A stretch of DNA of 40,069 nt from JANRKT01 sp033763355 (lineage in GTDB: Bacteria > Bacteroidota > Bacteroidia > Chitinophagales > Chitinophagaceae). The DNA lies in assembly GCA_033763355.1 (NCBI GenBank), contig JANRKT010000295.1, positions 1 to 40,069 on the forward strand, read 5' to 3'. The notes below the pieces were generated by a model. It had not been told where the DNA came from and did no database searches. It was given only the letters and a program-made list of their open reading frames with translations. Positions 33,890 to 40,069 of the stretch are shown piece by piece. A program made the position numbers and the translations under genes. Each line of letters opens with the position of its first letter. The stretch's first letter is position 1.

Positions 33890-36061
33890 TTAAAAAGTAA
33901 ATCTCCATACAAGTTTTGCAGCGCCGGAAGAAATATCCGCCCTTCCCAACCTCAGTTTATCTAATTTATTATAGCCCCTGTTGTACACCACATACAAATC
34001 AGAACCAATATTGGGTATCCAGTGCAGCCTGAAATTACCAAACAATAAGTCTTCCAGTGAATTCCATTGTACAAACATGGCAATATTCAATCTTGGGCTA
34101 ACAGCCACATTAAAATACTGCGCCAGTTCATTGGTGGTTAAATTACCATTCGGCAAACGGATATAATTATATATGTAATCCGTCCGCAGGTTGAAATGTT
34201 TGTTTACATTAATTCCCATTGAAGCTTCAAGGGTGTGGATGTTACCCGAATAAAAATCTCCCCATGCATAATTAAGATCAGCCCATATCCTGCGGCCCTG
34301 GAAACTCCCCAGCTGGATTTCCATCCGATGCATCCAGTATTTTCCGGCAGGAATGGTAATGGAATCTGTCAGGTTAAAGGGTAAATCCAGCCTTTCGAAT
34401 TGCTGGTACAGGTTGTATTCAAACCTTTCACCGCTTTTGGTAAAGAAACCCAGCGGCCTCGATTCGTTGTAAAATGATTCAAGTTTGCCGGTTATATGTT
34501 TCCGGAACAACTGAAAGCCCCATGGCCTGAAATACATTTTTCTTATGCCCCATTTTGTAAACCATCTTGGTGTGAAGCGGAAGAACCAGGTGAGGTTGTC
34601 AAAGTTTTTGCGATTGAGAAAACCGAGTTCAGGATTATAATTTTCCTGTACACTTGATATGCCAATGAAATTATCAATAAGGTCATTCGGGTAATCAATA
34701 AAAAAACGCCAGGCATAATTCCCCGCATCATTTCCATTGCTGCGGCTGTCGTAATTTTTTGACAATACACCGGTGATAACGAGGTTTTTATTTTTAAGGA
34801 AACGGGATGTGGCATAGCTGCCGTCAATACCAGCCACATGATTGTGCAGGAGCGGATTGTTTTTTGATGTAAAAACTCCGCCGATATAAGACTGGCTGCC
34901 GATATCTCTTTTATACCGGATGACAGTATTGTTGGTGGCGGGCACCCCTGTTGTTGCGTCTGTTTCTAAATTCAATAAACCTATATTATTTTTTCCTGTT
35001 TTACCAAATAACCTTGCCCCGGCAATAATTGCAACTGACCTGAAATTTTCAATGCCAATCTTCCGGGTATAAAATACTTCGTTACCGCTGCCAAGATTGA
35101 ACTGGAAATTCTGGTAACCTTCAAGAAAGAACTCCCTTTTTTCTGGATAAAAAAGATTGAACCTTGTAAGGTTAACAGCTATGCGGTCTGCTTCTACCTG
35201 GGCAAAATCAGTATTGGTTGTTAAGTTTAATTTCAGGGTGGGGGTAATGTTTACATTCAGGTCTGCACCGAGTTTGCCCGGCCATTTAACAGGTTCATCT
35301 TTTCTTTTTTCAAATCCGCCCAGGGCATAAGGTTTCAGTTCAAAGCGCCTTGCATAACCAATATTTTCAAGTCCCGTTAATGTGCCTGCATTCACCAGGC
35401 AGTAGATAGAGCAATCCCTTGTCCACCCCTGCCAGAGGGCCTGTTCATTTTTACTGCGGATATTTCTTTCAAAATTGATACTCCATTTGTTTACAGAATC
35501 ATTGCGGAACTGCAGGCTGTTAAAAGGAATGCGGATTTCTGAAAACCATCCTTCATCCGTTATGGTACTTCTTACATCCCATACACCGTTCCAGTCTTTG
35601 TTGGCGCTTTCATTTCCTGAAATCAGTAAATCAGCCCTTGCGCCATTGGGATTAACAATGAAAAGGTAACCATTGCGCCTGTCGCTGAAGGGAGAAAGCG
35701 CCAACTGGAAATTGTCATCTTCTTCATAATTAAAATCCCTTTGCATGTATTTTGCTCGGATGCTTTTGGGATCGGTTTGATAACAATACACGGCAACGTA
35801 TATCGCCAGCCTGTCATAAACTATCGTAACTTTTGTTTTTTCTGAAACAGGCTTACCGAAGTTGAGTTCCCGCTGTGTAAAATTTTCAATGGGAAAAGCA
35901 TTTCGCCATACTTCTTCGTTTAGCTTTCCATCGAATACAATTTTTTCGCTGATGTAACCGGCACGAATGGTAACCGGCGGGCTGGTTTGTGCATGTGTGA
36001 TAAACAGGCTGGCTAAGTTTATTATAACTGATGCAAGGAATATTTTTTTTAGTAAAGCCAC
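33890..36061 (-). CDS. DUF5916 outer-membrane protein with CBM9-like N-terminus
   Basis: A 723-residue exported protein. The signal peptide (IINLASLFITHAQ) is followed by a CBM9-like beta-sandwich (about residues 30-210: IVFDGKLNEEVWRNAFPIENFTQRE, NGYLFIVNPNGARADLLISG). The DUF5916 region (about 240-723) then shows alternating-residue strands, FYPEKREFFLEGYQNF and a terminal aromatic strand ending in WRFTF, as for outer-membrane beta barrels. Translation begins with GTG directly after the ChrA stop codon, so the genes are coupled. Members are widespread in Bacteroidota with unknown function. Its place inside the ChrA/ChrB run suggests an envelope role in the same stress response. Confidence 0.85.
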   Translation of the reverse strand: MALLKKIFLASVIINLASLFITHAQTSPPVTIRAGYISEKIVFDGKLNEEVWRNAFPIENFTQRELNFGKPVSEKTKVTIVYDRLAIYVAVYCYQTDPKSIRAKYMQRDFNYEEDDNFQLALSPFSDRRNGYLFIVNPNGARADLLISGNESANKDWNGVWDVRSTITDEGWFSEIRIPFNSLQFRNDSVNKWSINFERNIRSKNEQALWQGWTRDCSIYCLVNAGTLTGLENIGYARRFELKPYALGGFEKRKDEPVKWPGKLGADLNVNITPTLKLNLTTNTDFAQVEADRIAVNLTRFNLFYPEKREFFLEGYQNFQFNLGSGNEVFYTRKIGIENFRSVAIIAGARLFGKTGKNNIGLLNLETDATTGVPATNNTVIRYKRDIGSQSYIGGVFTSKNNPLLHNHVAGIDGSYATSRFLKNKNLVITGVLSKNYDSRSNGNDAGNYAWRFFIDYPNDLIDNFIGISSVQENYNPELGFLNRKNFDNLTWFFRFTPRWFTKWGIRKMYFRPWGFQLFRKHITGKLESFYNESRPLGFFTKSGERFEYNLYQQFERLDLPFNLTDSITIPAGKYWMHRMEIQLGSFQGRRIWADLNYAWGDFYSGNIHTLEASMGINVNKHFNLRTDYIYNYIRLPNGNLTTNELAQYFNVAVSPRLNIAMFVQWNSLEDLLFGNFRLHWIPNIGSDLYVVYNRGYNKLDKLRLGRADISSGAAKLVWRFTF

Positions 36062-37207
36062 TTACAGGAAGTTTTTTACTGCCAGCCCCGCTGCAGCCGC
36101 TGCAAGTATAACAAAAGGTTCCTGTATTTTTTTAAACTTCAATAATACTGCTATGGTAACAATGGCTATAATAATTGAAGTTGCATCCGTAAATTGCCTT
36201 TTTGCTAAAACACCCACAGCCCCGGCAATAGCGCCAACCGCGGCAGCAGTTACCCCATCTACAAAAGCTTTAATGCCGGGATGCTTTCCATATTTTTTAA
36301 AATAGGGGGCTGGTATAACAGTAAATAAATAACAGGGGAGGAAAGTTGCAAGCGCTGCAACACATGCACCGGGAACACCGGCAACAAGATAGCCGATAAA
36401 CCCCACAGTAATCACAACAGGGCCGGGAGTAATCATGGCTACTGCCACTGCATCTAAAAACTGTTGTTCGTTCAACCATTGGTATTCTTTTACCACGCCG
36501 CCATATAAGAACGGAACAATGGCCAGCCCGCTGCCAAATACAAAAGCGCCTGCTTTAAAAAAGAACCAGCCGATTTGTGCAAGTTTTGCATTTAACCAAA
36601 TCATTTCTGCTGCCTGTAGCAAAACAGGAAAAAGAAAAACCGGGTTTGCACGCTTACTGAACTTTGGGGGTGATTTATACAGCCAGAAAATAATTCCTGC
36701 TGCAAGTATCAGCCATAAAATTTCAGTTTCAGTAATAAAAGTTGTAACGGCTAACACAGCAAAAATGGCCCATAACAATACATCTTTTCCAAGGCTTTTG
36801 CGTGTTAATTTGTAACTGCTTATTGCTATAATGCCAATTACTGCTGCACCTATACCATAAAATACGGCCTGCATCCATGGAAGTCCGCCCCCTTTTACAT
36901 ATGCATAACCAAGGCCCAGCACCATTAAAAAGGAAGGCAGAACAAATGCGATTCCCGCAAGCGTTGCCCCGGGAATCCTGTAATGAACATACCCCAGATA
37001 AATAGAAAGCTGCGCTGCCAATGGCCCGGGCGCCAGTTGTGCAAGTGCAAGCCCTTCCCTGTAATCTTCTTCGGTAATCCATTTGCGTTGTTCTACAAGG
37101 TCGCGGTGCATATAGCCGATTAATGCAACAGGCCCGCCAAAACCAATGCTCCCGAGTTTCAGGAAATAAAGTACCAACTCACTTAGCGTATAAACAGGTT
37201 TATTCAT
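36062..37207 (-). CDS. chrA: Chromate transporter ChrA
   Basis: A 381-residue inner-membrane protein of the CHR family with two homologous halves. The first half shows FLKLGSIGFGGPVALIGYMHRDLVE, LAQLAPGPLAAQLSIYLGY and GIAFVLPSFLMVL. The second shows FFFKAGAFVFGSGLAIVPFLYGGVV, AVAMITPGPVVITVGFIGY and ALATFLPCYLF. The duplicated FGG/GSG and APGP/TPGP motifs are hallmarks of bidomain ChrA, which exports chromate (and may handle sulfate-like anions). The ChrB-domain gene lies 15 bp upstream and the DUF5916 gene abuts its stop. Selectivity for chromate is inferred from family and neighbours. Confidence 0.93.
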   Translation of the reverse strand: MNKPVYTLSELVLYFLKLGSIGFGGPVALIGYMHRDLVEQRKWITEEDYREGLALAQLAPGPLAAQLSIYLGYVHYRIPGATLAGIAFVLPSFLMVLGLGYAYVKGGGLPWMQAVFYGIGAAVIGIIAISSYKLTRKSLGKDVLLWAIFAVLAVTTFITETEILWLILAAGIIFWLYKSPPKFSKRANPVFLFPVLLQAAEMIWLNAKLAQIGWFFFKAGAFVFGSGLAIVPFLYGGVVKEYQWLNEQQFLDAVAVAMITPGPVVITVGFIGYLVAGVPGACVAALATFLPCYLFTVIPAPYFKKYGKHPGIKAFVDGVTAAAVGAIAGAVGVLAKRQFTDATSIIIAIVTIAVLLKFKKIQEPFVILAAAAAGLAVKNFL

Positions 37208-37222
37208 AAATAGTTTTATCTT

Positions 37223-37675
37223 TTAAAGTTTGGGGTTCCAGTTGTGTTTTTCATGCCGCACATATTTTGCCCAGCTGTAAAGGGCGTCATAAATCTTCAT
37301 TCCGGTTTCCAGCATTTCATGGTCATTTTTATAATTATATGACAAGCCTGCTGAGATGGCCCATAGCCCTGCCGATTGAGGGGCAAGGTCAAACCTGTCT
37401 GTATCTGCCCCGCGTACAATAGCTGCCAACTGATGCAGCGCATCATCTTTTATCTGATGTTTTTTGATGAGATAATCAAAAGTACATTCATCACCATAAT
37501 GCGAATATTCCGCACCGGGAATATCATATGCAATGGCATTTAATTCATTCGCTTTTTCAAACACCTGCTCTTTGGGTACATAAATAAACACCGCTTCTTT
37601 ATCAATAAAATTTTTTATAAGCCAGGGGCAGGCAACCCGGTCAATCTTGGGCCGTTCACGTGTTATCCATTTCAT
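37223..37675 (-). CDS. Stand-alone ChrB-domain protein
   Basis: A 150-residue protein consisting only of a ChrB C-terminal-type domain (PF09828, formerly Chrome_Resist). Conserved blocks are WITRERPKIDRVACPWLI, EYSHYGDECTFDYLI, VRGADTDRFDL and YDALYSWAKYV. Proteobacterial ChrB has an extra N-terminal DNA-binding domain that is absent here, so this is probably an accessory or sensor protein rather than a repressor. It is clearly paralogous to residues 1-140 of the ChrB-AraC protein at 38767, the first 60 coding bases differing at only about six positions. It lies between the cyclodeaminase-family gene and chrA, in one operon. Confidence 0.9.
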   Translation of the reverse strand: MKWITRERPKIDRVACPWLIKNFIDKEAVFIYVPKEQVFEKANELNAIAYDIPGAEYSHYGDECTFDYLIKKHQIKDDALHQLAAIVRGADTDRFDLAPQSAGLWAISAGLSYNYKNDHEMLETGMKIYDALYSWAKYVRHEKHNWNPKL

Positions 37676-37694
37676 GTGTTATTGTTGTATCGTG

Positions 37695-38690
37695 TTATGC
37701 TGAAAAATTCAATCCTGTTCCGATGTTATTTGCCAGGGCCTTCTCATAAACAATTGCTGCGGCGGCCACATCCTGCAAAGCAGTTCCCGTACTGTCAAAA
37801 ACAATAATTTCCTGTGCAGATGTGCGGCCCGTTTTTTTACCGCATACAATTTCACCTAATTCTGCATGAACGGCATCAGTTGCCATGTGCCCGTTGCTGA
37901 TGGCATGGTGCAGTTCGCCAATGGTTGCGCATTGTGCCGTAATATCCGTTACAGTTTTATTTGCTGCAAGCAATTCAGGATACAACTCCTGTTTCTCCTC
38001 ACTGTCAGCCCCTACTGCTGCAATAAAAGTTCCCGGCAATATGTGAGTGGAATGAAGGAAGGGTTGTTTTGAAGGGGTGCAGGTAACAACAATATCGCTT
38101 TGCACTGTACCTTCTTCAGGCGTATTTATGGGTTCTGCTGCAATTTTTAATTCATCAGTGATGTGCCTTGCAAAATCATCCGCCTGTTTTTTATCAGCGT
38201 CAAATGCAAAAACTTTTTTTACCGAACGCACTTCCATCAGCGCTTTAAGCGATATTCTTCCCTGGTTTCCGCAACCGCAAATGGTAACGGTTTTTGCATC
38301 CTGAACTGAAAGGTATTTTGCAGCTACAGCAGTGGCCGCGCCGGTACGCAGAATGGTAATTTCAATTGAATCCATCAATGCCAGGAGTTGCCCGTTCTCC
38401 GCATCGCAGACAATAATAACACCCTGTATAGTTGGCAAGCCGAATGCTTTTCCGTTGCCGGGGAAATTGGCGTTTGCTTTTGCTGCGAAATAAGTTTTCC
38501 CTGTGTTCAGTAATCCTGCCTTAATGTGAAAGCCCCCATTGGCCGAATGGATACCGATAACTTTTGGAGCAACGGTTTTTCCTTCTGCATACAGCCTGAA
38601 TGCGTCTTCAACAGCGCCGGTACATTCTTTTATAGTAAGCAGCCCTGACACATCCTTTCTTGTGAGTAACAAAGTATTTGTTGTGTGCAT
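37695..38690 (-). CDS. Ornithine cyclodeaminase / mu-crystallin family oxidoreductase
   Basis: A 331-residue NAD(P)-binding enzyme of the OCD/mu-crystallin family. The substrate-binding N-terminal part has GGFHIKAGLL and YFAAKANANFPGN, with the expected Lys residues. The Rossmann motif is ICGCGNQGRISLKAL, followed by DIVVTCTPSKQPFL, FIAAVGADSEEKQEL and IVFDSTGTALQDVAAA. Members include ornithine cyclodeaminase, ketimine or pyrroline-2-carboxylate reductases and alanine dehydrogenase; the exact reaction cannot be assigned. ATG 38690 was preferred over TTG 38711. Its position between the two ChrB-domain genes is unexpected, and its role in that operon is unknown. Confidence 0.85.
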   Translation of the reverse strand: MHTTNTLLLTRKDVSGLLTIKECTGAVEDAFRLYAEGKTVAPKVIGIHSANGGFHIKAGLLNTGKTYFAAKANANFPGNGKAFGLPTIQGVIIVCDAENGQLLALMDSIEITILRTGAATAVAAKYLSVQDAKTVTICGCGNQGRISLKALMEVRSVKKVFAFDADKKQADDFARHITDELKIAAEPINTPEEGTVQSDIVVTCTPSKQPFLHSTHILPGTFIAAVGADSEEKQELYPELLAANKTVTDITAQCATIGELHHAISNGHMATDAVHAELGEIVCGKKTGRTSAQEIIVFDSTGTALQDVAAAAIVYEKALANNIGTGLNFSA

Positions 38691-38766
38691 ACCTATGCTG
38701 ATAAAGTGCAATTTTACATTCCTGTTTCTGCAGGGAATAGAACGGAATTAACTTTTTGGACAGGAA

Positions 38767-39606
38767 TTACTTTTTAGCCATTTTTTTTCTGTAGGCAGAA
38801 GGGTTTGACCCGGTATGTTTTTTAAAGATGCGGGTAAAATGACTTTGATCGGAAAAACCGGTGAGGTAAGCGATTTCTGTAAGGGAATAAGCCTGTGAAT
38901 GCATGAGATCTTTGGCTTTTTCTATCCGCTGACGGCGGATGTATTCCCCGAATGAAAGGTCTTCAAAATATTTTGAAAACTCCCTTGACAAATAAGAAGG
39001 GTTAATATCAAGCCCTTTTGAAATTTCTTTCAGGCTGAGGTTAGTGTCAATGTGATCCTGGATGATTTCTTTTAGTTCTTTTGCCCAGGCAGGTATTTTC
39101 TTCTTTGATCCGGTTTTAGGTTTCAGAAACTGGTTAAATACATTCAGCAGCATACTTTCAAAGGGCTGACGGGTATGTTTTTCTTTTTGCAGGTATTTTG
39201 CCCAGCTATACAGGGCATCATAGAGGAGCATTCCTTTTTGCAGCAACTCATAATCATCTTTGAAGTTGTAAGCAAGCCCTGCTGAAATAGCCCATAAGCC
39301 TGAACACTGACTGGCTAAATCATGGCGGTCAGTATCCGCACCGCGTACAATATCTGCTATAGCATGTATGGCCGAATCTTTTATTTTATATTCTTTTACC
39401 AGGGCATCAAATGTGCATTGATCGCTGTAATGCGTAAACTTTACTCCCGGAACGTCAAACGGAATGGCATTGAGTTCTTTTGCCTTGACCATCACTTTAT
39501 CAAAAACAATATATATAAACTCCGCATCCGGGTCAATGAATTTTTTTATAAGCCAGGGGCATGCAATGCGGTCAATCTTGGGCCGCTCACGGGTTATCCA
39601 CTTCAT
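38767..39606 (-). CDS. ChrB-domain / AraC-type DNA-binding fusion regulator
   Basis: A 279-residue two-domain protein. Residues 1-140 form a ChrB C-terminal-type domain (WITRERPKIDRIACPWLI, KFTHYSDQCTFDALV, VRGADTDRHDL, YDALYSWAKYL). After a basic linker (163-175), residues ~176-276 form an AraC-family DNA-binding domain with both helix-turn-helix units: SLKEISKGLDINPSYLSREF (191-210) and SLTEIAYLTGFSDQSHFTRIFKK (241-263). I infer a one-component chromate- or oxyanion-responsive regulator of the downstream operon, replacing the N-terminal DNA-binding domain of proteobacterial ChrB. Unlike most AraC proteins it lacks a cupin sensor. The stop lies 76 bp before the cyclodeaminase-family ATG. Confidence 0.9.
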   Translation of the reverse strand: MKWITRERPKIDRIACPWLIKKFIDPDAEFIYIVFDKVMVKAKELNAIPFDVPGVKFTHYSDQCTFDALVKEYKIKDSAIHAIADIVRGADTDRHDLASQCSGLWAISAGLAYNFKDDYELLQKGMLLYDALYSWAKYLQKEKHTRQPFESMLLNVFNQFLKPKTGSKKKIPAWAKELKEIIQDHIDTNLSLKEISKGLDINPSYLSREFSKYFEDLSFGEYIRRQRIEKAKDLMHSQAYSLTEIAYLTGFSDQSHFTRIFKKHTGSNPSAYRKKMAKK

Positions 39607-39649
39607 TTATTTTTTTTTAAAATTACTGAAGGGAAGTTTATAATGATCT

Positions 39650-39687
39650 GCCGAAGGAATAATGACACAGGGTTTAAAACCTACGGC
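39650..39687. repeat. Imperfect inverted repeat upstream of ChrB-AraC gene
   Basis: GCCGAAGG (39650-39657) and CCTACGGC (39680-39687) are inverted copies with one mismatch and a 22-nt spacer. It lies between the stop of the partial gene at the right edge and the ChrB-AraC start. It may be a terminator for the former or an operator for the latter; no T run follows on the minus strand. Confidence 0.35.
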
Positions 39688-39693
39688 AACATT

Positions 39694-40069
39694 TTATGGA
39701 ACCAGTTTAATTCTTTCAGTCATTACATCCCAATGTGCCAGCAGCAGTTCAAAACGGTGCTGTTCATCTTTTGTCAGTTTATCAGGGTCAGGATAAAGCT
39801 GTTTTTTGTACGGCGTTGTTAAATCAGGGTCAAAGGCCGCCTGAATGTTTTTGAAAACCAGTGTTACTTTAAAATCCCAGCGGGTATCTTCACCGCTGTG
39901 GAGCTTGGGTTTTTCTGCGTTTACACTGATGATATCGCCTTTTTCCATAGCCTTTTTCAGCAAGGGGTAATGGTTCACTTTCCACAGGTGGATGAATTCG
40001 TCAGCAAACCCCCATTTTACTTTGTAATAATTTTCAATGGTAAATGGTTCATCTTTTTGCTGGGCAAAG
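39694..40069 (-). CDS. Hypothetical protein, C-terminal part (runs off window)
   Basis: The frame stays open to the window edge, so only the last ~125 residues are seen; the GTG at 39978 is internal. The visible part (YYKVKWGFADEFIHLW, NHYPLLKKAMEKGDI, HSGEDTRWDFKVTLVFKN and LLLAHWDVMTERIKLVP) is rich in Lys, Trp and aromatic residues, with no membrane segment. I do not recognise the family. It lies on the same strand upstream of the ChrB-AraC gene, with 87 bp between them containing an inverted repeat, so it may or may not be part of the chromate locus. Confidence 0.7.
   Translation of the reverse strand, partial: FAQQKDEPFTIENYYKVKWGFADEFIHLWKVNHYPLLKKAMEKGDIISVNAEKPKLHSGEDTRWDFKVTLVFKNIQAAFDPDLTTPYKKQLYPDPDKLTKDEQHRFELLLAHWDVMTERIKLVP

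Noticed and set aside
1..40069. CRISPR array, insertion sequence, prophage or integrative element
   Set aside because: No regularly spaced repeats, transposase, integrase or terminal repeats were seen on either strand.

Overview
The window looks like chromosomal DNA from a member of the Bacteroidota, most likely the Chitinophagaceae. This rests on lineage-typical families (DUF5916 outer-membrane proteins, an HU-CCDC81/SPOR protein, DUF1080, an ExbB/ExbD pair), on AT-rich leaders with few Shine-Dalgarno sequences, and on several leaders with TAnnTTTG-like -7 elements. The assignment is by inspection only. No tRNA, rRNA, CRISPR array, insertion sequence or phage gene was seen.

Left part (1-6.8 kb): the end of a DUF2126 protein runs into a convergent pair, a transglutaminase-like protein and a fused circularly permuted ATP-grasp/alpha-E protein. 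Together these form a known but functionally unresolved amide-bond-forming gene set. A NamZ-type exo-muramidase, a SlyD-like FKBP and a small membrane protein follow.

Middle (6.9-21.9 kb): mostly housekeeping genes. They are pepT, an SPFH protein, exbB-exbD, prmC, ribD, a YigZ/IMPACT protein, an amino-acid permease, a YhhN protein, an HU-CCDC81/SPOR envelope protein, a lipoprotein FKBP and L-serine dehydratase. Several unrecognised membrane or secreted proteins lie between them. Clear hairpin terminators follow the SPFH gene and the FKBP lipoprotein gene.

22-26.6 kb: a three-gene operon (ABC protein, HlyD adaptor, TolC channel) has the shape of a type I secretion machine, but the ABC ATPase is degenerate at three catalytic motifs. 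Next come OsmC and an O-succinylhomoserine sulfhydrylase-like enzyme, then an ABC exporter of the FtsX/MacB class with its own seven-helix AraC-type membrane regulator.

Right part (32.9-39.6 kb): a compact minus-strand locus that I read as a chromate (or related oxyanion) resistance island. Its order is a ChrB-domain/AraC fusion, an ornithine-cyclodeaminase-family enzyme, a stand-alone ChrB-domain protein, the transporter ChrA, a DUF5916 outer-membrane protein and a tandem DUF1259 lipoprotein. The ChrB-AraC fusion is the most interesting item in the window: the proteobacterial chromate sensor domain appears joined to a different DNA-binding domain, next to a paralogue that kept only the sensor domain.
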